Shown: positions 23,450-35,015 of the stretch, piece by piece
Numbering within the stretch: the stretch's first letter is position 1
How the letters are laid out: each line of letters starts with the position of its first letter
From: Larix kaempferi
Lineage: Eukaryota; Streptophyta; Pinopsida; Pinales; Pinaceae
Length of the DNA: 64,000 nt
Assembly (NCBI GenBank): GCA_027924585.1
Contig: BSBM01001929.1
Location: forward strand, 248,001-312,000
Direction: 5' to 3'
Notes under the pieces: model-generated
The model's input: the letters and a program-made list of their open reading frames with translations, nothing else
Told to the model about the DNA's origin: nothing
The model's database searches: none
Made by a program: the position numbers and the translations under genes

Positions 23450-23859
23450 TCAATCCACAAATAGGTGAAAGAGGTATTCAGAACTATTGTTACATAAGCA
23501 ACACAGGCCGGGCAGAAAAAAACCTTTGGCTAATAGATTTCCCCACATTAATATCCTATTTTCTAGGCATATCCACATGAATGATTTGATTTTTAGTGGC
23601 ATATTCCATTGCCACAAAGTTTTATACCACCATTTATTAGGGGAGTCCGCCATAGTAAGGAAATTACCTCAAAGGCATATTTAGCAGTGATATGGACACT
23701 AGATTTATTCCCTTCCCAAAACAGAGTATCAGAGTCCTCATTAAGTCTTATGCCTAAATGATTAAGACCGGAAACAAAAAAGTTCCATTCTTCAGCCAAT
23801 GAGCTTGTCAATCCCAGCTCAATTGCAGACAACCAATAAGAAGAATCCCCATTCTCCAC
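23450..23859 (-). pseudogene. Zinc-binding RT-associated region of LINE copy 2
   Basis: Two overlapping frames give HITAKYAFEVI, then WQWNMPLKIKSFMWICLEN and GLCCLCNNSSEYLFHLF. The C-x2-C...H arrangement and W-x-x-x-x-P-x-K-I-K-x-F-x-W segment match zf-RVT. A frameshift lies between 23593 and 23653. Confidence 0.75.
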
Positions 23860-24213
23860 ATTCCTAACCTGAGTCAGTCGATGAAACCATTAGAATTTAA
23901 CCAGTTACAAAGAGAATGAGATAAAACATAAAAAATAGTCCCACCAACAACAAGGTCCACTCCAATCTAGATCAAATTGCCATCTCCAATTCTCTAAGAC
24001 AGCTTGGAACCCATCCAATGGTATAATTTCATAAAACCGCTCAATTATAAACTTGAGAAGAAGTATTTTTGGGTTCCTGATCTATTGAACTAAAGGAAGC
24101 CTCTTCAAGTATTTGGAACAAATGATATCCTTCCAAAGTCCATCATTGAATAAGACACTCCATAGGATTTTAAGGATAAGAGCCTCACTGAACCATACTA
24201 GGTTCTTAATTCC

Positions 24214-25400
24214 CTATCCTCCCATATATTTTGGAAAAGGAATTTTTCTCCAACTAAGCAAATGAAACTTAGACCTGTTACCACCTCCTTCCCATAATAA
24301 ATGCATCATCTTTTTGTGGACACCATGAAGGATAGAAACAAGAATATGAGCAAGTGACATCCAATAAACATGTATACTCTCCAAAAATTCTTTCACAAGA
24401 ATGAGTCTACCTCCAAGGGACAACCATCTATACACCCAACATTCAAGGCTTTTCTCCACTTTCCTCATAATCCAAAGCCAATCATATTTTCCATAGTGAT
24501 TTGGATTTAAGAATTATCCCAGATACTTAAATCCACTATCAAGGGGACTCCAATTGAAGGGGAATAAAAGTTTGACCTGAGACATAACAGAGGGATCACC
24601 AGCCTAATGATAGAAACACGATTTTTGAGGGCTGATCTCCATACCTGAGGCCTCACAAAATAAAATAATTAGGTCATAGAAGGAAATACGTTCCTCAATT
24701 GTTCCATTGCCAAATAACAACACATCATCCACGAACAACATATGAGTAATATAGTAAATAGTAGTCACTTTAACCCCATTGATAGACTTCTCCTAATTAG
24801 TATGTACAATAAGTCTACTAAATCCTTCCACAACCATCAAAAATAAAAGAGGGCTAAGAGGACAATCTTATCTAAGGCCCCTTGAACTCTTGAAAAGCTT
24901 GGATGGGGATCCATTAACTAGGATAGAAAAGTCCGTAGAATATATGCAGGACATAATATAGTCAACCACCATAAGAGGTAGACCAATTTCAAAAAGGATA
25001 AGTCTAAAATAAAACCAATCCACCCTATCAAATGATTTGTTGAGATCCATTTTTAACACCATAGAAGCCATATTCTTAGATTTAATGGAGTACAAAATTT
25101 CTTGAGAGACCCCAATGGAATCCATGATCTTCCTCTTACTCAAGAAGCCAAATTGTTCTTTTGATATACACTCTGCTAGCTTTGGCTTAATCCTGTCATC
25201 AATAATCTTAGAAATGATTTTATAGACAAGATTACACATAGCAATTTGATTTTTTTGGAATCAAAGCCACAAAAGTTGAGTTTAGAGATACAGATATGTA
25301 CCCAAGCATTCTTGCTTCTTCAACCACATTTAATATATCATGGCCCATCAGCTCAATGAAATGATATTTCTACAGTCCAACCATCAAGTCAAGACTTTTT
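24214..25400 (-). pseudogene. Reverse transcriptase of LINE copy 2
   Basis: Motifs include NLVYKIISKIIDDRIKP, ISKEQFGFLSKRKIMDSI, LKMDLNKSFDRVDW (catalytic Asp kept), GLR with a stop then DCPLSPLLFLMVVEGF, and FVDDVLLFG (Asp pair kept, near 24725). The thumb reads GWVYRWLSLGGRLILV-like, with CWVYRWLSLGGRLILVKE. The catalytic triad is intact even though stops and a frameshift break the frame. Confidence 0.8.
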
Positions 25401-25459
25401 TTTCAAGCAAACGTTTTTAAGGTGGATTCCACTTCATCTAGAGTTACAAATATGCCAAC

Positions 25460-26770
25460 CTAGGACCCTTCTTCATCTGAGAAAAAACTGGGGTAGTGTT
25501 GTAACACCTTAAAATGAGCATCAATATTTTTTAGCATAGGGTTCCTAAAAACATTTGAGAAGTGATCAACAACAACATGCTCTAGATCCTTTTGAGAGCA
25601 AATGGAATTCCCTTCAGTATCTTGAAGATCCCAAATAGAGTTAGAATTCCGCCTCTGACTAGCATACTTATGAAATAATTTAGAATTACAATCCCCTTGT
25701 TGGATCCATATGGCTCTACTTTTGAGCCTCCAGGTTTCAGCTTGAATACTTAATAGATTAACTTTCCTAGATTCCAATTCAATCAATTGATTCTTAGAAT
25801 CTCTAGAAATAATTCCGCAAGGGTGCTTATAAAATATGTTCAAAATCTAATAATCTAACATAGACACTTCCTTCGATTGCTCAATATTTTTGTTCTTCTC
25901 CCATTTGATAGCCACCACCTTTATATTTTTCAATTTGTTGGTCAAGTATTTCATAGTAGACGCCTCATGACCCAAGGAGGAGGATGACCAAAAATATTTG
26001 AACAACGGTATAAACTCAAGATCCTCAAGTCAAACATGGTTGACCTTAAAGGGGTACTTATCTACATATTTTTCCACATCAAGTTGAAGGCATATCATAT
26101 GATGATCTGAGATATCATATTTGGAGATCCAATATCTAAATTAACCAACTGATTCTGAAAGAGTCTCAGAGATAAGGAACCTTTCCAACCTCTTTGCTAC
26201 CCCATCCTTTCCATCCCTTCCATTATTCCAAGTTGGTAGAAGAGGGAAAGGAAAAACATAAACTAGATTGTGTCTCTGAAAAATATGAGAAAAATGATTG
26301 GAAAGAGAATTCGGGCAAGGGGCATCTCCCCAAACTTCACAAGAATATAGGATAAGGTTTAGATCCCCGAAAAAAGATCAATAAATCCTCATTTAATAAA
26401 CAATTGTATGCAACCTACCTCCCAAAACCTTATTTTCCATGATAAGGGGCATAACAGTTCACCACTCTCATCTCATGGATGGACCCCCTAATCTTACCCC
26501 ACATAAGAATTCCTTCAGTAGAGTGAAAAGGTTTGAAATCAATAAATGATAGGTTCCATATGGCTAGAAGTCCACTATACTTCCCTAATGCATCCAGGGC
26601 ACAACACTCCTATCCAGGGAATTTTTTAAGAAAGAAATCCATGGCCTTAGAGTCGCAACACATAGTTTCCTGGACCAATAAAATATACACCTTGTTGACC
26701 TGGAAGAACTGTTTGAGGGATAGTAGATTGAACCTCCCCCCAAGTATTATAATGTTAAAATACATGATAA
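25460..26770 (-). pseudogene. Endonuclease and linker of LINE copy 2
   Basis: VQETMCCDSKAMDFF-type sequence (QETMC, Glu) lies near 26660, followed by GKYSGLLAIWN, FFGDLNLIL (Asn-Phe changed to Leu-Asn), GVAKRLERFL and YDISDHHMICL (Asp-His). The Lys-rich linker ends with AIWIQQGDCNSKLFHKYA, which in plant L1 elements lies just before RT. Several stops occur. The assignment rests on motif order. Confidence 0.75.
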
Positions 26771-26773
26771 ACA

Positions 26774-28767
26774 TTAATCCACTTGTGAGGGGGTCTCCAT
26801 GGCTCTAAGGACCCTGGATGAACCATTAGGAGAGGGTAAAGAAACATATTTTAAGTGATTGTCCAATATAGCCAATAAAGGCACATAAATAGGAGATGAA
26901 TCCCTACTAGTGATATGAGCGGCATTATAGGAATCCTTAAGGTTCCTCTTATGTCGAATAGTAACATCAGACTGCAAAGGTTTATTGAAAAAAACTTGTA
27001 AGGGGGGGTTTTTCAGAACCTCCTTGTAAGAGGGCCCCAAATTTTTCAGGACACCATGGTTGAGGCTATAATCCTCAATAGGAGAACCGAATACCACTTC
27101 TTGGAAGCTCAGAAACTCCACAGATGTATGGCCTCCCATACCACAATTACTAGGAGAGGAAATGGGAGTCACCAAGACTTTTACCGGACCATCACAGTTG
27201 GGTATTGATAAAACCAGGTGTTGCACTGAAGAAGCCCCCATCATTTCACTAGGATAAATTGAGTCATTTAGACTAGCAAAAACATGACAATCCCCAATTC
27301 CATGACCCAAAAAGGACACTACGGGAAGAGGAAGGTCAAGGGCAGAAAAAGAATCCACCACTGGCTCAATAGTGACAAGGGATGGCTTAGTACCATAAAC
27401 CAAGGGACCCCCTCACAAACCCACAATTAATTTCCATACAACATTCTAACTTGATCATCATTTAGGGAATTGAAGAAATTAGGGTAAGAATATTTCAACT
27501 TACTGATGAGGGATGACTCCATCACATCAATACAATCCAGCTCTTTAGACGAATGACATATCTGGTTCAATGAATCAGAGTTCCCAAATCCATCCTCCAA
27601 TTCACCAACAACCAAACCATCTGAATCCAAAGACCCACATTCATTGGGACCTTTTACCATCCGAGGGCATTCCCTCTTTAAGTGTCCAGTTTTGTGACAC
27701 AAGAAACATCGAAAAGAAACCTTGAGAAAGTTAATACATTGTAGGAACTCTATCTCACTCCATGAAATTTGAAGCTTTGCTATAATCCCTGGAGAAGTGT
27801 CCACCTTGACCAGCATAGAGGCCACCCACTTATGAACATTAGAGAAAACACGGTCTTCAATTTTAATGAGCCTCCCCACCAAGCTCGCCATCATCTAGAA
27901 TATGGGATGAGTCCACAACTTGAAAATAAATCCTATAATCTACATCCACAAATGCCATTTGGTCACTTTTTCGTTAATCGGGTTGAAATCCATGTGCCAC
28001 CTATCCAATGCCAAAGAGCCTCTACCAATAAGACAAGCCCACAACTGAATTCTACATGTTCCTCTAAGAGAAAATGAAAGATGAGTTGGCCATTAACTAA
28101 CGTAGCCAATTTTGGGACATAATCAACAAGAGGATACCAGGTAGCCCAAACCCATTTCACCAGCTCCATCTATGACATCAAAATAAAATCCAAACATCCC
28201 ACTAGCACCCTCTTAACTAGCCCCACGGCTCGACCCATATTTACATCCTTTCCCAGAACTCATCAAATGCCCTAAGGGACTTCTTTGCACATCTAGCCCG
28301 AGACCGAGCCCTAGAGAGTCTGCCTCTAATTGTGTTATAAAACTTATTACCTTGCTTACCATCTGTGATAAAAAAAATCCTTCACTACTGAAACCCCCAA
28401 CTGCGGGATTGCCCCAACTTCAGTTGGAGAAATAGAAGAAACTGCTATTGCGTTAGAGGGGACAACCTCCTTCAAAACCCCCCAAAGTGAAAGAGGGCGA
28501 GAAAACTGGCATCTAAATTGAAGCAAGCACACTGAATCCATTCATAAACGAGGATTCCTGAGATGAAAGATTCTCCACCACATCAGAAGATAACCCAAGA
28601 ACAACTGACCTGGAACCAACCACTGACATGGAGAGATACTGAGGCCTAGTGCCAGAAATAGCGCTAATGGGAACCCTGCATCTACCTCACATATCCATGT
28701 CTGAACAAAAGATACTTTCCTCTAGCTCGTCCCCTGACCCGAAATAATCCAGCTCATCCATGCACAC
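26774..28767 (-). pseudogene. ORF1 protein of LINE copy 2
   Basis: Minus-strand coding begins near 28767 with an acidic segment MDELDYFGSGDELEES, soon hit by a stop. Fragments continue through 28541-27963. The 27427-27894 frame has a DUF4283-like end and a perfect zinc knuckle, CFLCHKTGHLKREC. A second frame (26774-27403) carries a Pro/Ser-rich C-terminal tail that ends just before the endonuclease. Total length would be roughly 660 codons. Confidence 0.65.
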
Positions 28768-28770
28768 TAA

Positions 28771-31014
28771 GCATAGCTCACCGAAACAACTAGACAACGA
28801 CCGACCATAGACCTGCACAACACAAACTGTCGTTATTCCACCATCCTGAAACCATAACCTAATCCACCATCATTTATGTTATACATCATTTTATTCAATC
28901 ACGAGTGTTAAATATCTTTTGAAAACTATACTACTATTGTTTAATTTATTTTTTTTACACTTTATAAAATTATAAAATAAAATAATTTGTTATTGTGTTT
29001 AAAATTTATTATGCAGCCTAATTTAAATATCAAAATGAAGCCTTGCATTTTAAATTTAATGTATCTCTCATTTTTCTAATATTAAATTAAAGACTTTCTC
29101 CTTTTATGAAGCCTTGCTCTTTTTATGCCATTTATATGAAAACTTAATTGTATACTTTATTTTTTACTATTATATTAATGTGTTACTTTTTTTATAATAA
29201 TAATAATCTATTTTTAAGGTTACCACTAAGGGAAACACCAATTTGGTGTATGAGATCCTCTTGTTTGTGGGACAAGGGATTCCCTTCTATGCAACGATTT
29301 AATTGCTAAAGTCTACACAGGTGTACATACCCTACCCCCCTCCGGATTTGAACTTATAACCTCCTAGAAGGGAGCACATGTTCTTAACCATTAACCAATA
29401 TAGTCATATGGATTTTTATGTTTGAAAGATATATAATGTTTTTTAAAAAAATAATTAAAAATAATGAATAAATCTTTATAACTTTTGAATTTGTCAACCA
29501 TTTTTTTTTCTTTTTATTTTAGTATATATGATCATTTTGGTCCATTAATATTAATACATACTAAAAATTAAACTAAATGTTTAATAAGAACATATTTTAA
29601 AATTTTATTGCATTGGGAAAAATTGTAGATAGAATTTAACATATCAAAGAGTACAAACTCTATTTTTTTTAAAGATGGCTAGTGAAAAAAAGTTAAAATC
29701 TTTGAAGGAATACAATACTCCACAATTAAAATTCAAAGATTTGAGGACAACATATTAGTGTGAGTGCATGAATACTTCATGAGAAAGATTCATTTATTAG
29801 TCCTTACCTTGCAACACAGATTTTTGAAATCGGAATTTTTTTAATGTATTAGTTCATCTTTGTTTTTGAAGCAGGATAATTGAAGGTTTTTTTAGTGAAT
29901 TTGAATTATGGTCAATCACAAGATTAGAGGCCTTATTTGGCCTCATATTAAGGCAAGAGAGTTGGGTTAATTAGACGTGTCCTGTGCATGTTAGACATGT
30001 TTTGGTGAAACCAATCAAAGCACATCAGAGATCTCTTCCCCGCACATCAGAGTGGTATCACTTTGTTCTATGGTCTCACTCACTTTATTCTAATCATTTA
30101 TGTCGTGTGGAGCAGGTTTGATCCATACATCCTGTAATCATGTAGAGCTCATCGTCAGGTGGAATAAACTATGCGAATGTGAATTGTGTGAAGGCCAAGC
30201 AACCTCTCGGAGTAACAACCGTCTGTGCACCTTCTCAAGGGGATTTTGTGCTTAAGAAAGGAGTTCCATGCCCGACACTCACTCAAGCTAATAGATAATT
30301 ATTCTCTTCACAACGATTTCAAGTGCTAGTCATTCTCGCAGCCATAATTGTGATCTTATTTTCAACACTTGTATGCTTATTTACTATTTTCCTTCTTTTA
30401 TAGTTGTTAATTACAAGTTAAGAAATAACTTGTGTTAGTTGTTATCTTGTAGGTTAATGAGTAAAGCACGAGAAGAAAAAAATATTATGGACATCCAAGC
30501 CATAAGGACACTTATATTTTATAACTTTTTTGTAATATTTCTTATGTGGATATTTTTTTGTTCATGGCGAACTCACTCAAGTGCTTTTGCGGATCTTAAG
30601 TTATTTCTTTTTGTGGAGGTCTGTGAATGAACTAGGGTTTTGGTTAAACCCTACTCGTGAATTGTTCTTCAGAATACATTCGTCTCTTTTTCTAGTTTTG
30701 ATTTCTTGTATTATCTCTTACTCAAACATATTCTTAATCAATTTATTTCTTGTATTATCTCTTACTCAAACATATTCTTAATCAATTGATTTCTTGTATT
30801 ATCTCCGACAACAATGCTTTCCTAAAGGTGTTTAGAAGAATCACAAAATTTTAAAAACTTTTGCATTGCCTAATGAGATAAAGGAATACCTAGAACTACC
30901 TCTTGAAATCCCAACAAGGTAATCCTCCACATAACCTCCACGTGTAACATAAGAAATAGTTTACTATTTAAAAAAAAATCAGACAATAATGATAATATAG
31001 GAACTATCATCTAA
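28771..31014. other. AT-rich intergenic stretch, no gene
   Basis: There is no coding sequence. A GC-richer segment at about 29222-29400, with CCGGATTTGAACTTATAACC, resembles a generic remnant also hinted at near 50120, but I cannot name it. At 30699-30811 a 50-bp block ending in ATTCTTAATCAATT is repeated in tandem about twice. Confidence 0.5.
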
Positions 31015-31880
31015 CTTGATGCAAAAATTGATGCATGGATTTCCGTGGCTGAAATATCTTAAAAAAAATAAAAAAGAGAAATAATGCAGGGATTTCTGAG
31101 GGTCATAACTTTTGACTCGTTTATCCATTTGGGCTCAAATTTAACAGAAGATTGTGTTTCGAAGAGTTCACTACAATGACCAATCAAATCCTTCTAATCG
31201 AGCCTATTTTTCAAAAAAAATTCGGGGCCTAATTCCTTCATATAGTGCCTCAAATTGGGGTTTTAGTGTTTTTCTCGGATTTTTTAAATTTGTAATTATC
31301 AATTATCTATTAGTTTATGCACCTAATCAGAAAAGCAATTTGACAACTAGTGTCACTCTAGTTAGGTTTAGGTTAGTGGTCAATTTTAGATTCATGTGAG
31401 AATTTTCTAAAATTAGAAATTTTCGAAAATCTCAGATAACTATTACAATGAAGGTTCAACCTCTTATAACCGATATCTAAATTTTTTGAATATTGTTAAT
31501 TTTAGAAAATTCTCAAATGACTCTAAAACTGACCACTAACTTAAAGCTAACTAGAGAAACACTAGTTGTCCGCTCAATTTTTTTATTAGGTGCATAAACT
31601 AATAGATAATGATAATTACAAATTTAAAAAATCTTGAAAAAACACTAAAACCCCAATTTGAGGCACTATATGAAGGAATTAGGCGCCGGAAAAGTGTCAA
31701 AAAAGGTTCGATCAAAAAAATCTAATTGATCATTGCAGTGAAATCTTCAAAACATAACTTCTTGTTAAATTTGAGCCCAAACGGATAAACCAGTCAGAAG
31801 TTATCACACTCAGAAATCCTTGCATTATTTTCCTTTTTAGATTCATCCCAGGGAAATCCCTACATAAAAAATGCAGGCCT
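31015..31880. repeat. Foldback element with ~400-bp inverted arms
   Basis: The left arm (about 31015-31417) and right arm (about 31495-31880) are imperfect reverse complements over nearly their whole length, separated by about 77 bp. Matching blocks include AATTCCTTCATATAGTGCC against its reverse complement near 31660, GGGCTCAAATTTAACA against the complement near 31770, and ATTTCTGAGGGTCATAACTT against the complement near 31810. There is no ORF or transposase. The ends are soft and I found no clear target duplication. The RNA would fold into a long hairpin. Confidence 0.85.
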
Positions 31881-32050
31881 GTCTAACCTTTTGGAGGATG
31901 GATATCAATAAGAAAACCTTTAAAAGTGAATATTATCCATTTTTTCAGTTTTAGGTATACAGTAGCATTGTATCCTTTATTTTTCTAATGTACTCATTGG
32001 TATTGTTTATTATAGACATGACCTCTCATCCAAAAGAAATCCAGTGATGT

Positions 32051-32122
32051 GTACATACATACATACATACAAACATACAAACATACATACACATACAGAT
32101 ACACACGCACACACACACATAG
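32051..32122. repeat. (CATA)n/(CA)n microsatellite
   Basis: Tandem TACA/CATA units pass into CACACA. Confidence 0.95.
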
Positions 32123-32574
32123 TGGTTGCATATCTTATTTTCTATAATCAAGAAGAATCTATTGTTTATAAAGATGAAGATTATTGACTAAGGCAATTGG
32201 CTACCAGTCAGAGGTGGGAGAGTAATGAGCCCAACACTTTAGATTGGAGAAACCTGCAGAAATATGCCTCAAATAGTTTGTGAGGAAATATTCCAATTTT
32301 CAATCTCTATCCAGCCAAACTAGATAGAGCAGATACTAAAGCACTTAATCCAAGAGATGGAAATGCAAAGAAAGATAATTTTTTCCAACTCTCTAATTGT
32401 ATTCTAGCACTTTATTCTTTGTTCTTAATGTCTTTGAAGCAGTTGTTGCAGCTGCAACTTGATCCCCAAATTTTTTGTAAAATTGTAGGGCCCCTCTTTT
32501 GATCTTACTCAAAGTTTGTTTCCTCTTACCCCTAACACATAGTTTTTCTTGAAAAAGAACAAAAGAAAAGGCAT

Positions 32575-32690
32575 TTCAGCACTTCTGCATTCCTAAGTTC
32601 AGCATCATGCATTTTCCGCATTTTCGCATGTCCAATGTCGGGTTGTGGATTGCGGATTGCATCTCCAACTATTTGAAACTGTATTTCATA
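32575..32690. repeat. Left part of a TTCCGCA/ATTGCGG word-repeat region
   Basis: Short words such as GGATTGCGGATTG, TTTTCCGCATTTTCGCAT and GCATTCC recur. The same vocabulary fills 33346-33800 beyond the intervening LTR-like sequence, so the two parts were probably once continuous. Confidence 0.6.
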
Positions 32691-33345
32691 TAGGTATATT
32701 GTATTCCTATAGAGATGGTATTATTCCTCTATACAGAAGTGTTTGTATTCCTATAGAGATGTTATTATTCCTCTATACGGAAGTGTCGTCATTTATATTG
32801 TAAGTGTCGTAACTTATACTTGATGGGTTATTAGACCACCTTGTTGGGGTTGGCCCTGTATAAGTCATGTGGGTCAAAGGGTTATTAGACCACCCTATTG
32901 GGGGTCGGCCATGTGGTTCAAAGGGTTATTAAACCACCCTATTGGGTGTCGGCCCAGTCAGCATTGTGTTATGTGGTTAAGTTGAGGCCGACCTAGTAAA
33001 GGTTATTAGGCAAGTCAAGTCAAGTATAAATAGAGTGTGGAAGGCACTCTATTTTATCATTCTATTCTCTCACACACTCTTTGGAGAGTGGCACATTTGT
33101 GGAGGAGGAGAAGGTGCTACTAGGAGATGTCTATCTCTTATGCTTGGGTTGTATCATTGCTCTATCTATCTCTGAGGAAGTTATTGGGGTTTTTCACCTT
33201 TATGGTTTTCCCCAAGTAAATTCTGTCTCTCTTGTGTGCTTGCATTATTGTGTCCATGATTGATATGCTATAGATATGCTATACATGTTGTTCTCTCATT
33301 TAAGATCCTAGATCAGATTGAAGTAAATTTTGAAAAATTAACAAT
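32691..33345 (+). repeat. Probable solo LTR of a copia-type element
   Basis: The stretch has U3-type tandem repeats, a TATA box (AGTATAAATAGAG at about 33022), and a downstream part with GGTTTTCCCCAAGTAAATTC and CTTGTGTGCTTGCATTATTG that resembles the R-U5 region of plant copia LTRs. It interrupts the word-repeat region. No exact TG...CA ends or target duplication could be fixed. Confidence 0.55.
32701..32966. repeat. Two sets of tandem repeats in the LTR U3 region
   Basis: A 44-bp unit starting GTATTCCTATAGAGATG occurs at 32701 and 32745. A unit starting GGGTTATTAGACCACC occurs at 32825, 32879 and 32923 (spacing 54 and 44). Both lie upstream of the TATA box. Confidence 0.85.
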
Positions 33346-33800
33346 TTTCCACCTTCTCACGTTTCCAATTAAGGATTGCGGATTGCGGATTGTATTTCCG
33401 AATTTCTAAATTTGTTTCCACGATCCCGCACTTCCGCAATGCCACAATTCCACTTTTTCCGCAGTTCCGATTACGGATTGCAGATTGATTTTTCGGTTTG
33501 TTGAATGGTCTCCCGCATTTCCGCAATCTGCATGCCTGCAAATTTGCCTGCCCATGATCCCACATCTCGATCTTTCGCATTCCGCGACCCCGCACCTCGG
33601 CGTTCCCCGCATTTCCAACTGCAGATTGTGGAGTGCAAACTGCATTTCCAACTTTGGAATTGCATTCCACATTTCCAAATTCCCGCAATCCTGCATTGCA
33701 GATTGCTAATGGTGTTTTTGAACGTTGGAAATTGGCACCTGTATTTTGCACTCCCGCACTCTCGCAAGTCACATTGTAGATTGTGGATTGTGGAAGGATT
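33346..33800. repeat. TTCCGCA/ATTGCGG word-repeat region, main part
   Basis: Words such as CCCGCATTTCC, TTCCGCAAT, GCAGATTG and GCATTCCGC recur every 10-30 bp with no fixed period. It is richer in C and G than its neighbours. Few stops occur, so overlapping frames of 74-148 codons are open on both strands. These show only repeated words and no domain, so I treat them as composition artefacts. Confidence 0.65.
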
Positions 33801-34984
33801 ATTTTTGGCCATTTTTAAAAAAAAATTCCAACTTTCCGCCTCTACGTTAGTTATCATTGTCAAGCCAAAACAAGAATGTGGAATTTTAAATCTTTGTTTT
33901 GCAAACCATATTGACAAATAAAGGTTTTGAAATTTGTATTATGTTCATTATGATTTTGCTTAATAATGAGTTTTGCTTATACATTGGTTTTATTGTTTCC
34001 TCGGGATGCGTGGAAGATGAAAGGCTATGAGCAGAAGGAACATCAGGAATAAAAGAGAAGATTGGTAATCCAAAGGACACAGAGGAATCTGAAGTGATCA
34101 ATCATAATGCAAAGGAATCTGAAAGACCGCTCGCAGTGGAAACGGTTGACATAAAAGACAAATTTGGCAAGCCAAAGAACGCAGAGGAAGCCGAAATGAT
34201 CAGTCATGTACAAACAATTCTCTTGTAATATAATTATGGGGGAAGGGTACTAGACAAAGGGACTTTTGTTAGTGACTTAGAGACTAGATACATTGTGTAA
34301 GAGAACTATTTTTCTGCTAATGAGGAAAGACTTGTTAGCTGGGAAAAGCTTGCACTGATTTTGCATGGAAAGTTGTGACTGACAGAGCATAACTATTTCT
34401 TCTTCTATTTATGTTCATGATGTGAGATCTTTCTGATTTTGTTCAACTATTTTAATGATGGTGAATGATTTCTTTATCTATGAAAATGTCTATGTGTCAA
34501 TAGATTAATAAATCGTGTTAATTATAACCAAATCTATCTTTGGTATTTTTCTGCTGTGAATGTGCATACTTTATCTTAATAGATATTTGTTGGATTTGTA
34601 TGAGAATTTTCAGTTTATTACTCTTATTTCAACTCACTCCTTGAAAGGATAGGTTAGATTAGGGTAGAATAGGGTTAGATAATTGATAAGGTAAAAGTGG
34701 TAAGACGGGAGCTAAGAACCTACGCATCACTTGTGAGGCTTATGCCTGTCAATTTTAGGTTAGATGCATTAGTTAGATTAGAAGCATTTGCATATTCATA
34801 CTTTAAACATAAAATTATAAATGGTGGGTCGTGCTGCAACCGGTACATAATTAAACAAACACACCTACGGTAGTCGTACCGTTAACCGGACGGATTCCCC
34901 ATACCAAACAGTGAGTGATCTAATTGGGATTATTCATTGGGGAGAATCCCTACTGTCGATGCTAGGATTTTCTGGGCATCAACA
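33801..34984. other. Region upstream of gypsy element A, probably containing its 5' LTR
   Basis: No coding sequence is seen. The end, GGGCATCAACA at 34974-34984, has the CA expected of an LTR end and is followed by a primer-site-like sequence. The LTR start is not identified because no second copy is in the window. Confidence 0.4.
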
Positions 34985-35015
34985 GTTTTGGTGCTAGAAG
35001 GAGGGCCACCAATGC

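Larger units (their letters stand above)
22691..28770 (-). mobile_element. L1-type LINE retrotransposon, degraded (copy 2)
   Basis: Minus-strand order is ORF1 with a perfect CCHC knuckle, endonuclease, RT with FVDD, zinc-binding region and RNase H. It lies in the same orientation as copy 1, about 0.7 kb away. Motif sequences differ clearly from copy 1, so the two are separate families and not a recent tandem duplication. Ends are approximate. No poly(A) tail was identified. Confidence 0.8.

Noticed and set aside
29222-29400. Possible tRNA-derived SINE, because of GGATTTGAAC
   Set aside because: There is only a B-box-like fragment, with no A box or tail. It is not enough to call a SINE or tRNA.
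33338-33921. Overlapping open frames on both strands in the word-repeat region
   Set aside because: Several frames are open in the same DNA and show only repeated words, so composition explains them.
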